Positions 11,474 through 24,645 of a stretch of DNA of 64,000 bases are shown piece after piece. Position 1 is the stretch's first letter; every line of letters begins with the position of its first letter. The notes beneath the pieces are model-generated. The model ran no database searches, was not told the origin of the DNA, and worked only from the letters and a program-made list of their open reading frames with translations. Origin of the DNA: Sipunculus nudus (taxonomy: Eukaryota > Annelida > Sipuncula > Golfingiida > Sipunculidae); the NCBI GenBank assembly GCA_026874595.1, contig CM049319.1:57980917-58044916 (forward strand), read 5' to 3'. A program made the position numbers and the translations under genes.

Positions 11474-11488
11474 GTATATATATATATA
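11417..11488 (+). repeat. (TA)n microsatellite
   Basis: Long TA run with a short CACACG interruption near 11470. Confidence 0.95.
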
Positions 11489-14265
11489 GTCATTGTTTAG
11501 ATAGCCCATTTGTGAAAGACCTGATGTTGTGTCAACTAAAAGCTACCTTTCTGTGGATGTTTATTTCAAATATTATTGTCTAAGTCATGTTCCTTTTAAA
11601 TCCCTTGTGTAGTAAATTAACCATTTCATTATTATATGTAAATGTCAAAATTCTTCTTCATTAGATGTTGTGTTCTCCATTTTAAAATGACAAGCTTACA
11701 TCATCTCACCACATAGTTGTAAGGGAGTTCAGCAGCTAACACAAGATGGGATTGCATAGTATATAGACTGGCCCAGTGACTTGGGATGTCAGTGTTACAG
11801 TAATTTCATAATTAGTTTGTATTGATAATTACCTGTTTAATCCATATAAACCTGCCTGAAACATACTCTAGTTTTGCATTTTTATTTTACATTCCTACTT
11901 TTGGAACAGTGACAATTGCATTGACTGACACCATGAAACTAGGTGGTCAAGACATTGCATAAGTTAAGTTCCACTCATTCAAAGAGAAAATTGGATATGA
12001 AATTAAATTAGTAAACTAACAATCGTTGGAGGATTTATATACTAAAGGAGATACTATGTCATTCTATTTAACCAATAAATAGTTTCTGTGTATGTAGTGA
12101 GGATATGATGCCAGTGGCAAAATCCATGAGGTAACTTATATTTCCACTTGTTTTTCAACATTTACCTAGTATTCATGAAGCTGTTTATATAGGATCATAT
12201 TTATGGGTCACAAATGGCCATTCATATTAATGAAGCAAAGATATTGGCATTAAGCAGAAAAGATCAACCAATCAGTCAAGCATATCAGAATTCTTTTCAT
12301 GTCATGTACTCCTTGCATCCATTAATGCATAGGGTACAGGATAGTAGGGGTCATGAACCTAACATCATAAAACTAGGAAGTCTGTAACTCTTCTTAACTA
12401 CACTTTCACAGACCTTTATTCAGCAACCCGCTTTTACATCTGTTTTGTGAATAATGAGCAAAGTAATTGACCAATCAAATCATTCACATACTTTTAGTTT
12501 TGATTTTGGTTTGTGTGTCTGTCTGTCCATCCGTCAAGTTTTCGTTTTTTTGCTATAACATTCCAAAATATTATCTGATATCATTCAGATAGGGGTCACT
12601 GATTCCTCTCATGCTTACCTTGGTTTGGATTGGTTTTGGATTTTGTCTGAAAATTTATTATCACCAGCTCCAAAACCAACAAAAAATTTTTCCTTATGTT
12701 CCTAATTCACAACAAATATGACATGTAGAGACATCTTCAGGGGTCAATGAAAACTAAAAGACAGGCACTATGATATGTGGAGACATCTTCAGGGGAAAAT
12801 AAAAACTTAAACATATTCAGATCACAGGAGGTAAAATTAAAAAGAGGCAGAAGGAGGGGACATAAATTCCACAAATATGCTTGTTCTATGTGGATGTTTG
12901 CTGCAATGTTTTGATCAGACAGTCAGCATTTGCAAAGACGGCTTCAAGAATCCAACCAATCAAAGCCATATAAGCCTGTCCCGTTTCAGGTACATGTGTT
13001 CTTGTTCAGGTTGTTTGCTGTTTGTTCCTTAGGTTTGATTGGCAGATTTAATTTCGGCCCTGATACTTGGATACCTTTTCATTATTCATGAAATAGATGC
13101 CATGAATGGGTCACTGAATCAAGGCCACAGACTTTGTGGTATGAAGAGGGAACCTGGCTTGCGGTTTTAAAAGGAAGTGCAGTTTAAAAAAGGAGAATTA
13201 CGGTATATGATTAAAATAATTGTAACAAGAACAGTGTGAGACCATGATTGAGGGTTCTCTGCTGTTTAGGCTATAGAATGTTCAAAATAAAATTCACAAC
13301 CTTCATGAGTTCAAAGCTTGTGTGCATGAATATTGTGACCGCCTAAGTGAATACTGATTAGTCCTTATTGATTTTAAGGGACAACTGCTGTTGTACAGTT
13401 TATGTGTCATTTGTATAAATTAAATTGAGCTGTTGGGTGTATTTACAACATTTCACATTGTATCATCATTTCAGAGTTTCTATTTATCTTTAGTATATTA
13501 AACGTATTTAAAGAGCTAAAAGAGAGAATATGAGAAAATAGCTTTGGTTTTCATATCTATCTGAACACCCCTGTTGTGTAGTGTTTCATATTTTTGATCA
13601 TGATTACAATTTCAAATCTGACATTGTTCATTTTTCAAATGACTCTTTGTCATCCAAAAACCAAAGTCAGGTGGGAAATAAATATAGATATACTCTAAAG
13701 CAAATTGACAGCAGAAAAAAAGTCTCATTTGGTGTATCCCAGAAGGCACCCATGATGGGCAAGCATTCCCCTCCCCCCCCCCCCCCCCCAGTCTGTATTA
13801 TAGTGTCATAAGTCTGTAGCCAAATTAAATGAATTGTCATTGTTAAAATTTTATTTTAATGTATATATCTAATTTGAGTGAAGATGTGCATACAGACTGG
13901 TGTAGAAATTTAAAGATTATTTCTGGCTGTAAAAATACCTGTAGTTGAAAAATGTCAAATTAGAATCAGATTTTTAGTTCAGAATATTGATCTCTATTCA
14001 AGAAATAAGTTATGTTTTCTACCTGTATTCAGAATGCCTGTGTCTTCGCAATGTATAAGTTAACAATTGTGGTTGTAAATTTGAGTATGTATAGTATCGT
14101 AACTGTAATGCCAGCACAGTTGCTAGTCACAAAATAAAGAGATGCATACCGGTCTACATTATGTATAAATAACCATATATATATTTCAATAAATATGTTA
14201 AAAAGTTGCATGCCTTGGTGTTGTCCTGTTGTTGTATGTGCACAGAGTAGGTATGTAAACATGTA

Positions 14266-14444
14266 CAGTGAAACCTCATGTTGAAGTCGAAGGGACCCTC
14301 AGAACACTTTGACATATCTGAAGTTTGACACAAGCGGCTTTTATTTGGTTATAATTTAACTAGTTGTCCGAAATAATGTGTCTGTAACTTCAACATAAGC
14401 GAGGTACTCGACTTAAGCGAGTTTGACACAATGAGTTTTCACTG
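14266..14444. mobile_element. Tc1/mariner-type MITE with TA target duplications
   Basis: The left end CAGTGAAACCTC (14266-14277) and right end GAGTTTTCACTG (14433-14444) are inverted repeats with one mismatch. Each is flanked by TA (14264-14265 and 14445-14446). The 179-bp size, TA duplication and CAGTGAAACCTC ends match pogo/Tc1-mariner-derived MITEs. The inner sequence also shows inverted words about GACTTAAGCGAG. No coding capacity. Confidence 0.8.
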
Positions 14445-14446
14445 TA

Positions 14447-16894
14447 TTTCAACTAACTTTCAGTTTTCATAGGTTCATCCAGGACTATAAAATTTGGGTT
14501 CAGTGCAGTGATGAGAAAACTTGTCCGGACTTAGATTGTAGTCTGGACTCCTGTCCACTTTTTGGGGGCTCTGAATTGACACAAGGGGCCATAAAAACAC
14601 TTATGGTAATCTCCAATTTTCATTTAAATTTCTTTAAGACAGACTTCGGTTCCAGATGACTCAGACTCAAAAGAAGATGGACTCAAACCTCGAGGACTCT
14701 TTGACATGGACTGGAGTAGCTTGACTTGGACTCGGACTCGAGTGGCCTGGACTTGGACTCGCACTCAGACTCAAAGGGTGTGAACTCTACTTCATTACTG
14801 GTTCATTGACTTTTAGGGTTCTCCTGGGAAAGAGAGAAGCATTCCACTGAATTTTCATGATATTGTGTGTCTAAAAAAGGTAAAAGGGGGGGGGGGGGGA
14901 GGGTATGCATTAATTAATCCTAGTCAGACCTGTCTGTGAAGAGGGAGCATAATAAATATGCATTTGAGTATTTGGCTCACAAGTATTGTATGCACGAGTT
15001 AAGTAACAACAATTTGTGAGACATTTAAATCAAGTTAACATTTTATGAAAATCATGAATAGACTGAGAACATTATAATCACAAAATCATAAACTGGTGTT
15101 TTTTATTCGCATGATGAGGGCAAAATTTAATGTGCCAGAACCTAACTCGTTTTGTGTAAACAGAATCACATAAAAAGCAGATTTAAGGTAGCATCCCTTA
15201 AACTGATGAATCCAAAAGATGTTTTGAATTTGTATTGGACCTCATAAAGTATATATCATTTGCATAATCCTTTTTTGTACCTTATCTGTAAAAATGTATT
15301 TGTGAGGTGCTTCTGAAACTAGGCAGTGAATGAACAAGATTTTTAGCCACCAGATTAATCAAACAAAACTTTCTGTCTTTCTGTCTTTGTTATCAATGAA
15401 GTCTCCTACCTTTTGCACTTCTTTTTCTACAGTATTTATTCATGTTTAAAATCTAGCTTGGTACCTTCTCTGTTTAGGCATGTTTAATATATACCTTGGT
15501 ACTATCTCCTTAAAAGGGGCCCAATCACCTATTTAATCTTTATAAACTAAAGGTAATCCCTTTGAGATTTTATAAAAAAAAAAAGGCCAGAAAACGAGGA
15601 TATCGCGGCACTCAGGCTGCTTATTTTGTTTATATATCAACAAGTTTGTAATATGAAAGGGCCTGCCAAGGGCATCTGGCAGCAAGTTTGATAAGCCAGA
15701 GCTTTGCAAATGGCATTTTGCAACAAGGGACTTATGTACCTCTGCATATATGCAACATACTACCTTAGGTTACGTTTTTCCTGTTTGTCAACATTGCTGT
15801 GTTTACAAACATGTTGATAAAAAAGTTTATACATCCTTTACAAAGGCTATATAAGGACTTTTCACAACCAAAATTCTAACCTAAGATCATTAATATATAC
15901 ACAGAGGAAGCCAAAATCACATGAATTCTTTTTAAAAATGTCGGTGAATGGGCACTTTTAACGTTCATGATTGATATGCTGCTTGGTACCTTTAATATTC
16001 ATGGTTAATATATAACTTGATACGTTCACTTAAATGTTCATGGTTAATATAATGCTTGGTACCTTCTTTTTGATGTTCATGCTGCATCAGGATGGAGCCA
16101 GGGAGGACAGCAGCAGAACCAGAGTATGATATCTTGATGGACCTGTGCACCTGATATCAACAGTGCCATACCAGTGTGTCCAGGAGTCTTCAAAATAAGT
16201 TGGATGGGAGTTACCCTTATTAAACAATAGGTCATGTTATGCTCCCTCTTTGTTCTCACGTCATAGACATATTATGACATTAAGAATATTTTATCATAGC
16301 CATGTTTCTGTCGCAAGCAAAATGGTTACCAGCGAAGCTAGGACTGCCTGAGGACCGACCTACAGCTTATGTTGTTTCATTTTGCTTACACCTGCCAGCC
16401 TACTGGCCTGTGCACTTGGGGTGCCAGGCATGGTGCAGGCTGGTGTACGATCAGTTTAAACAAAATGTATCAACATGGGCTTCAGGATGGTTCCTGCCAG
16501 GCTGGTAGTTTGTTTTGGGACAAACTTCAAGCCTGGTTTATGCTTCTTCGGATCACAGTTTTAATAAACTGGGACAAAGACAAGTTGGAGTCAGTCACAG
16601 GACCATTGCTAATTTTATCATAAACAGATTCTCAATAGTAATTCATGTTCTACAGAAAGCTAGAGGGTGGCAGATTTATCCTCCTAGGATGTAGTTTAAT
16701 AAGATTTTGTTAAAAAAAAACTAAGATCTTGGTTTATGCTCGTGAAATTGCAGTTTATTCCAGATAATGGTCAAGTTATAGTCTGCTCTGGGGAAAAGTG
16801 TGACCATTTTAATGAAATTGGTATTGAAACTGATGTAGTTTCTCTGATATGGATCAAAATCCAAATGAATAGGGGTGCAGTTCATGGGAAACTC
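14447..16894. other. Non-coding stretch with one dispersed repeat copy
   Basis: Positions 15525-15935 match the dispersed repeat of 1250-1640 and 45750-46500. A G run lies at 14886-14899. Diffuse repeats of GGACTC/ACTCGGACTC occur at 14680-14770. Two overlapping short ORFs at 16302-16623 contain repeated GCCAGGC/CTGG words and I do not recognise them. Confidence 0.5.
15525..15935 (+). repeat. Dispersed repeat R1, full-looking copy
   Basis: Runs from GGGGCCCAATCACC through GGCCAGAAAACG, TTTTGTTTATAT and GGGCATCTGGCAGCAAGT, ending near GAAGCCAAAATCACATG. The same order of words appears, inverted, at 46060-46430, and in a more diverged form at 1250-1640. No protein is encoded. Family unknown. 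Confidence 0.7.
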
Positions 16895-17141
16895 ATTATC
16901 ATATTTATTTATTTTACATGAATTATATAAAATAGTTATTGTAACTAATCTAGGCACTCCTCACGGCTCAGGTGGTGACGTTTGGTTGTGTCTAGAGGTG
17001 GAGGAAACCGGACAACCCGGAGAAAACCACTGGCCTTGAACGGGCCACTACAACCCACTCTCATGGCCACACTGGGAATCGAACCCGGGTCGCCAGCTGA
17101 GAGAGCTGAGCATTTTACCCCTCGACTTTCCAGGCCCCTAT
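16895..17141 (-). mobile_element. tRNA-derived SINE
   Basis: On the minus strand a tRNA-like head starts near 17141 and contains AGTCGAGGGGTAAAATG (A-box-like) and GGGTTCGATTCC (B box, GGTTCGANNC). It is followed by a body with TTTTCTCCGGGTTGTCCGG and TTTCCTCC, a block often seen in invertebrate SINE bodies, and then an AT-rich tail. A diverged copy at 24330-24560 shares the tail AATAGTTATT(G/A)TAACTAATC, supporting a mobile family. Confidence 0.75.
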
Positions 17142-18883
17142 AATAATATAATACAATATAATATAATTCAAGACATGCAGTAATACTGTATTCAATACCC
17201 GATGATATTGAATATGGTTTTAATATGTACACAACTTGATAGGACTCAATAAGATGTTATGCTAGTTGTCTTACTAGCATAAACATGGATCTGGGGTCAG
17301 TCAACTTTAACTTGACTTTGTCCTGGTAGGTTTGGCAATTTCGAAGGATAGAATTACTGTATAAATATGCTGGGCCATAGGTTTTGTCCATAATAAAAAT
17401 GTAAACACAAACAGATGATAAAATACCTGTTTAAAAATGACCATATAAGAATGTGTTTAATTTCTCCAACATGGCTTGGTTACTCTTATAGACCAAACTC
17501 TAACGCTGGAATTTATTTATTAATTAAGGTGATTTATTTTATCTGCATAAAAGTTTGTTATCAAAGCCTTCGTATGATTGACAACATTCATGGACCTTTC
17601 CTTGTTCATTTAAAATTGTATATTATTCATTATTACAGCTGTAATGATACATTATTTCGTGATATGCGATTCCGTCTCACAAATATGAAGCCAACCAGAG
17701 TAATTTCCTTCAGTTGGTATAATCGTGCCAGGGGCAGAACTAGGATTTTTGGGGAAGGGGGGTGGGGGGTCCATCCCAGGAAAACTATTGACAAAGCCTA
17801 AAAAAAGGATCCCTGGGACAGGAAAAAGTGGGGTCCAGGCTGCAAAAAATTGGTCTGAAACCCTTAAAAAAAAGCTTGTGGAGGCTGAAAAGGGGATGGG
17901 GGCTGGATTCCTCCCTTCCCCACCTGGATCTGCTTCTCCATGCAGCAGTCAATCACATGTTGATTAACATTTTCTGTCCAATATGACATTTTGCTTTATC
18001 CACCCAGGGCCACTGACTATTATTAAATACCAGAGGTTTTTTGTTAATTGCTGGATTTTCTGTTGGACAGTTATATATTGTCAGCGTGTCTGTCAGTACA
18101 GAGACATCTGATGATGCGCATACACTATTAGACATTGTATAGCAATGTATCAGTGCTCTAATGTATTGTTACAGTCCTATTCATTATAATTAATTAGCAG
18201 CCTGGAGAAGGTTAACTATGTTTAAAGGGTGACTAGCTATCCCTCAGACATATTATGTAAAGTATGTTCTCAGTTTGTTTAAAAAAAATATCTCATAGCC
18301 CCCAGAATGAAGCTAAGGTCCTCCCATTTCCTCGTAAAAGAAAAAATATGTAGACTTGAGAACTCATGGATCTTCGATCATCATCTAGTGCTGTTGCATC
18401 ACTGTGGTATTAGGAATATTAATACAAATCACATTTTATTTGTTTAGTTGAGCATAATGTACAACAATGTTATATGTTTAATTATCAATTGCATTCATTT
18501 TTTTTTCATTTTTGAGATGTAATCTATTAAATTTTGTTGGTGACATAATAATAAACTCATATATTGCATTGTATATACTCTGTGTATCTCACAAAGAAAC
18601 AATATCAGAAGAATAGCAAATCAATGTAAATACCTTATGGGCCAGTCTTGTTTTAAAAAAAAGTTCCGATATCTTTACACTTTATTCACTATCCATTCTG
18701 CTAAAACAGGGGAGGTCACCCATCTATCACTGGAGGTCAGTGTGTCTTTGACTTCAAAGGACATGTCAGACATTTTGTAAAACAAACTCAAGTTTGTAAC
18801 TGTTATGCTTTTTATGTGGTCATCTCTTTACACTTGCCCTGATATAAAACCAGATGCCAATATCACACTAGACATGACTGCAG
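17142..18883. other. Non-coding stretch
   Basis: No supported gene. At 17729-17942 there is a G-rich segment with CAGGGGCAGAACTAGG at its left and a loose inverted match (CCTGGATCTGCTTCTCC) at its right, perhaps a small relative of the CAGGGGCG-ended element at 35946. The rest is AT-rich without clear structure. Confidence 0.4.
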
Positions 18884-19735
18884 TCACACTCCCTGAGGCT
18901 ACAGTCACATTCTCTGAGGCTACAGTCACACTCCCTGAGGCTACAGGCACACTCCCTGAGGCTATAGTCACACTCCCTGAGGCTACAGTCACACTCCCTG
19001 AGGCTATAGTCACACTCTCTGAGGCTATAGGCACACTCCATGAGGTTGCAGTCAAATTCTCAGGCGCTAAAGGCATACTCCCAGAGGCCATAGGCACACT
19101 GTCCGAGGCAATAGTCACATTCCTTGACACTACAGTCACACTCCCAGAGGCTAAAGGCACACTCCCTTATGCTATAGTCGCACTCCCTGAGGCTATAGGC
19201 ACACTCCCTGAGGCTACAGGCACACTCCCTGAGCCTGAAGTCAAACTCCCTGAGGCTATAGTCACACTCCTTAAGGCTGCAGTCACACTCTCTGGGGCTA
19301 AAGGCACACTCCCAGAGGCTATAGGCACACTGTCTATAGCAATAGTCACACTCCCTGAGGTTATTGGGAAACTCCAAATGCCTACATCACATTCCCTGAG
19401 GCTATGGGCACACTTCCTGAGGCAAAAATCACATTCCTTGAGCCTATAGTCACACTCCCTGAGATTAGAACATATTCTGAGAGGCTAATGGTACACTCCC
19501 CGAGACCAAGGGCTGCAGTCACACTCCCTGAGGCCTGCAGTTATACTCCAAGGCCTGCAGTTACATACCCTGAGGCTTTAGGCACACTCCAAATGCCTGT
19601 AGTCACACTCCCAGAGGCTATAGTCACTCCCCCCAATGCCTGCAGGGACCCCCTAGGCCATCAGTCACACTCCCTGAGGCTTAAAGCACACTTCCTTGGG
19701 CTTAAGTCACATTTTCTGAGGCTATAGGCACACTC
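18884..19735 (+). repeat. 21-bp minisatellite
   Basis: About forty imperfect copies of a 21-bp unit of the type TCACACTCCCTGAGGCTACA. Because 21 is a multiple of three, it opens long reading frames on both strands (for example a 214-residue one with LPEA(T/I)(V/G)TLPEA units). These have no upstream gene context and the right end breaks phase, so I treat the array as non-coding. Confidence 0.93.
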
Positions 19736-20439
19736 AAGGCAAGAACCCAGCCCTACAAGTGTCTGTCACTGTGAGGTTCTACTGTTTATTGGCTTCATAT
19801 CAAGGTTAAAAAATTGTATCATTTTCTACTGGACAGTTTGGTTAAGCAAAATAAATTTGCTGGACCCAAAAGGATTTTACTGAATCTCATTTTAAAAAAA
19901 TAACCTGTTTTCATTAATGTTTGAAAATAGTGATGTATTACAGGCTATGTACACACATTAACCATTTTGTAATGTCTAAAAAGGATTTTGTAATTCCATA
20001 AGGATTAACTCATTCTTCCACTTAGCAACAACAATAAATATTTGCATTTTTCTTGTGAAAATGTGATCTGGATAAGACCCAGTAAAAATAATTACTAGCC
20101 TTACAATACTGACACTTTGCTGGACCTCCAATAATTGAATTTACAAATTGTTAAGGTCTGGCCCTAACATGATAAGGATTATATACAGATTTTAGTTGTA
20201 ACCAGATGGGCAAATAAAATACATTTAATTTTGAACATTACATACCAAATGTCTTAACAGACAGTTTAATTTTGCCCACTACTATCCATAACATTAGAGT
20301 ATTATTTTAAGTACCTATGCAGTACTTCAATGTCAGAAGAACTAATATTACTTCAGACATAAATTTACCTATCTGAATTCATCTTACAACTTGTTCCAAT
20401 ATCATTATCTTTAACTAATCACTACTGAAAAAAAACAAG

Positions 20440-20960
20440 GGTGATGGCTATGGAGCACTTTTAACCAGAGAAAAAAAAATTTCAGCATGGCAACCAGAGG
20501 AAAGAGTGCTGTGTATTTAAAGTATCCACAGAAAAGAACCAAAAAATATTTTGTAGTTTGGTAACATGATTAAAGAATGCTGTATAACCATGGTAACCAG
20601 AGGAAAGAATACTGTGCAGCCGCGGTGACCACATATAAGATTCTTGATAACATTAAAAAAATATATGTGTAGCATGGAAACTAGAGTTAACAATTTTGTG
20701 TAGCAATAGTAACTGGAAAATAGAATGAAGCTGTTGCAATCACGGAGAAGAAGAAAGTGTAACCATGGTTACCAGAGAAAAGAATATTTACCTGTAAAAA
20801 ATTTAAGCTGGAGAAAATGCTGTATACCTATGTAAAAAGGAAATTATGCTAATTAGTTACATTAAACTTGTAACCATAGAATTGATTCTGTAACCAGGAA
20901 AACAGTGCTGTATACCCTTGTAGCCATGGAATAGAGTGGTGAACAGCCATAGTAACCTGG
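20440..20960 (+). repeat. Degenerate tandem repeat with CCATGGTAACCAGAG units
   Basis: Words such as (C)ATGG(T/C)AACCAGAG(G/A)AAAGA and GTGCTGTGTA/ATGCTGTATA recur at irregular intervals of about 60 bp. Strongly diverged, non-coding. Confidence 0.65.
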
Positions 20961-21095
20961 GACGTTAAGTATAATTGAATCATGTCTCATATACTGCAGT
21001 TGTGTTAATGTAAATACTTTCATCACGTGACCAATGAACCATGTAAATAGATTTTCAACTCTGCTTGGTCTTGTTCTGTTACTTTGTTTCTACAG

Positions 21096-21177
21096 GAAAC
21101 ACTTTGTGTCTGAATGCCTGAACAAGACAGACTGCAGACCCTCAAGCTTCTGCCATCTGGGGAGGGAAGAGTGAACT
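21096..21177 (+). other. Possible unassigned exon
   Basis: A pyrimidine-rich stretch ending TTTGTTTCTACAG is followed by a non-repetitive segment that is more GC-rich than its surroundings. One frame reads KHFVSECLNKTDCRPSSFCH to a stop near 21175. I recognise no family. If joined to VPS26 in phase 0 it would give only five residues (ETLCV). It may simply be chance. Confidence 0.2.
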
Positions 21178-21475
21178 AAATGAAATTTTCCCCTGTGAAT
21201 TCTGAAGTCTGGGTTATGTGTCTGGACCATCTTCATGGAGGACTGAATGTTGTCTGATATGGTTTTACAATTAAGGCAGCAGGGCATGTTAAAGAGTGCT
21301 GTTTCACTTCAATGTGTGAACGGGTCAATTACATTGGTGATAAAGTAATAACAGTATGAATGATTTCTTAAACTTCCAACATTTGCAGCACTTTTTAAAG
21401 ACTCAAGAAATTTAAGTAGAATTACTAAGAACTTTCAACAACAGTTTTTCCCCATAATCTGTACATCTGCAATTT

Positions 21476-24096
21476 TTAGCTCAGCTGACTATAAGTCATC
21501 TGAGCTATAGTCGTGATCCATTGTCCGTCGTCCGTCCGTCCGTCCGTAGATGTGGCACGTTTTTAAACCGTAAGACCTAGGAATCCAAAATTCAGCATAA
21601 TGTTAGATGTCCCCAAGATCTCCTACCAAGCCGAAAACTGGGTCTTTGCGACTTCGTTCCTTTGAGAAATTAAGGAAAAACCTCAATTTTTTATTAAAAA
21701 CCTATTTTCACACTTCAGGACTGCCTAATATCAAAACCACTCATCTGTTTTCCCTCATATTTACCATAAATATTCTTCTATATAGTTCCTATGTACATGC
21801 CAGAAATTATGTCTGTATTATATAATTTAAAAAAGTTATGGGCCCAAACATAATGCATTTTGTAAAAAATAAGGAAAGATATTTGATCACTTAACACAAA
21901 ACTTGTTAAAGCTATGGACTTTTTTTCCAGTAATATAACTTTAATTTATCAAAATTAAATTGTATACCCAAAATTAGATCAAAATCTTTTAAATTTTTTT
22001 AAATATTAACAAAAATAAAAAATTAGTACCTTAAATTTTGCCCAACTTTGACCATGGCACGTTTTTTTACTGTAAGTACTGTGGATTTAATTTTCTCAGC
22101 ATGTTTTTGTTAGCATTTTGTCTGTTAACACCAAAAATTTGAAACCAGTTGATCAAAAACTGTAGATTTTATTCAAGTTTTCAAGCACCATGTAACAAAT
22201 TGTTTACATCAAGCTAGTGTTATGCAGTTTGCAAGAGCTCAGCTCCCCAGCTTCAGCTCTCAGTTCCTAAAATTTGGCATACAATTAGATGTCTCCAAAA
22301 TTCCCTACCATGCCAAGAATTTGGTCACTAGGACTTAATACCTTTGAGATATTAATGAAAAACTTCATTTTTCCATTAAAAACCCATTGTTACACTTCAA
22401 GACTGCCTAATATCAAAACCACTGATGTGACTTTAATCATATATAATATACATATTTTTCTATACATTCTCTATGCATATGCCAGAAATGATGTCAGTAT
22501 TGCGTAATTGTTTTAAGTTATGGGCCCAAACATAATGCACTATGTAAAGAAATATATTTACTCCCTTAACAAGGGGATTGCTGAAGCTAGAGTTTTTTTG
22601 CCAGGGATGTAACATTATTTAATCAAGATTCAATTGAATACCCCAAATTAGTCCTGAATTTTTCAAATTTTATATGTTATTAGTATAAATATAAAATTAG
22701 TACCTTAAATTTTGCCCAACTTTGACCATGGCACATTTGTTTCCTGTGAGCACGGTTGATATAATTTTCATATCATGCACACAAGGATTTCAGCTTTTTA
22801 GTTTAGAAAGCTGAAAGAAATTGGCCAAAAATTGTAGCTTTTATTAATGTTTTTATGAGACCATGTCAGACCTTAACTCTCTCCAGCCCCTCTTGAGTCA
22901 CCTGTATGTTGACCTTGTTGAACTTTCAGCAAATTATGCATGCTTGAGGCGAGCCATACACTGTTGCAGGTAGGCAGCTTATGGCCAGCCACAGTTGATC
23001 CAGGTGTCCAACCCAACTCATCTAGTAGTTTTAACCAAGAACATAACAAAAAACAATAAATTAATAAATTTTAATTGGTTTTTAATAACAAATTAAAGAA
23101 AAATAAAAAAGAATTTGTTAGTTTATAATAACAGGAAATCAACTTGCAGTTACTGATGATAAAAGAAACTTGTATCGATGGATAGAATGTCACGTACTCC
23201 AAATAACACCATGCAGTCACCTATGGTATTTTTCAGTTCAATTTTAATGATAAAAAAGTAAATCATATTATTCATTACTAATCATTAGGGATCATATGAA
23301 GGAAATTAATGATAGACAAAGATGCAGTTGATATTATTAATCTAGATTCCTACTGTGTCTAGTGTGTACATTGATGTGAAATTAGTCCAAAATGAATATA
23401 TTACATTTTTTTTTTTAATATAAATAAAAGCCATAAAACCAGGTACTTTTGATCAAAATTTAAATGTGTGAATTTTGTATATTCTGGATTCTAAACATAA
23501 TTGTTTGGTGAAAACTGAATAAATGCCAGTAATGGTGGGAAAACTTTGCAATTGTATTTAAATACGAATATGAATATGTACTCCATTATAAAATGTCTTG
23601 CATAAAGAATGGGAATTCAGGTAAAAATGAAAGTATATGAATACCAGTGCAAATACTTTCAAAATGTATTCATGAATGCATTCATGAATATATTCTTTAA
23701 TATTATTTTAATAATCATTTCAGTTATATTTCATTTTAAAAAATCATAAGATTCTCTTATTATTTTTAATAAAAATTATATTTGGGACAATATTTGTAAT
23801 TTTTTTTAATAAATAGTTAAACTCTTATATCATATGTTCTGCTTATAAGTTATATGGCCAAGTCAAAATCTGTGTGACAATAGTACTCCATTTGTTAATA
23901 GAATAAATGAAATCAATCCTCTTCCCTGTCTCCAAAGATAATATCATAATCATACATAAGCTAAACACCAACAACTCATAATAAAGCTTATATTTATTAC
24001 CACACCAAACCAGCATATGCCTCATTCCTAAATCATATTTTTTAATCATATATAACAGCTGAGCGCCGTGACCCATAGGTCCCTTGTTGTTTTTCG
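21476..24096 (+). repeat. 2.6-kb dispersed repeat, uninterrupted copy
   Basis: It starts with a hairpin (AGCTCAG at 21479 pairing with CTGAGCT about 22 bases on) and a GTCCGTCC run. It ends GCTGAGCGCCGTGACCCATA and GGTCCCTTG. A second copy in the same orientation lies at 46989-55600, split by the gypsy element; the two agree closely over their whole length by eye. Inside, 21570-22240 and 22265-22880 are diverged direct repeats with a ~682-bp offset, which explains the paired 72-residue ORFs starting MSP(R/K). No recognisable protein; probably a non-autonomous transposon of unknown class. Confidence 0.8.
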
Positions 24097-24283
24097 GACA
24101 GAGCAGTAACACTCACTTCCGGTATTTATTTTATATCCTGGTTTCTACCACAACTGGGGATACTGAGTGTGTCATCATCCCAATTGCTGGGTCATAACAC
24201 CAAGGAAGCCAAAAACACACACTTATTTGTGATACACAGCTGTAGAGAAAAGCCTTCCCATTAAGCCTGCATGTGCTGACCTG

Positions 24284-24287
<4 letters not shown>

Positions 24288-24329
<42 letters not shown>
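24288..24329 (+). repeat. (TA)n microsatellite
   Basis: TA run directly preceding the tail of a diverged SINE. Confidence 0.95.
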
Positions 24330-24332
<3 letters not shown>

Positions 24333-24645
24333 TTATTTATTTGACCTGGATTGTACAAATAGTTATTATAACTAATCCAGACACTCTCCATGGCTAAGAT
24401 GCTGGTGTTAGGCAGTCAGCAGGGGTGGAAAAACCAGAGAAACCAGAATAAAACCGACCTTGGACAGGTAACACCAATCTACTCTCATAGCCATGCAAGG
24501 GACTGAACCAGTGTATCAAGTGGAGAGAACTAAGCATTTTACACTGGAAAATAAATTTGGATTCCAGGTGAAAAGACTCACTGTTCCAGGGCTGAGGTTT
24601 GAACTCAGGACCTCCCAGGTCCAAGTACTGTGCTCTACTCCGATC
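24330..24645 (-). mobile_element. Diverged SINE and a second tRNA-like head
   Basis: Positions 24330-24560 are a decayed copy of the SINE at 16895-17141 (shared tail, CTCTCATAGCCATG body and TAAGCATTTTACA). Positions 24585-24645 on the minus strand form a separate tRNA-like head with GTAGAGCACAGTACTTGG and the B box GAGTTCAAACC. Both are too diverged to be functional tRNA genes. Confidence 0.55.

Larger units (their letters stand above)
10813..14263. other. Non-coding stretch after VPS26
   Basis: It holds a TA/GATA microsatellite (10941-11069), a TA tract (11417-11488), a C run (13774-13790) and plain AT-rich sequence. The start may be the 3' UTR of the exon B isoform. An AATAAA at about 14188 followed by a GT-rich stretch (14217-14240) looks like a polyadenylation site, but I cannot assign it to a gene. 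Confidence 0.5.

Noticed and set aside
17090-17141. Functional tRNA gene
   Set aside because: A- and B-box-like sequences are present, but no complete cloverleaf can be formed and the head is attached to a SINE body; a diverged copy is nearby.
18805-19449. 214-residue plus-strand ORF with LPEA repeats
   Set aside because: It is the translation of a 21-bp minisatellite; reverse frames are equally open, and there is no splice or gene context.
21607-22507. Two 72-residue ORFs beginning MSP, seen again at 47136-48037
   Set aside because: They reflect the internal direct repeats of the 2.6-kb element; both are short, diverge freely and do not resemble a known protein.
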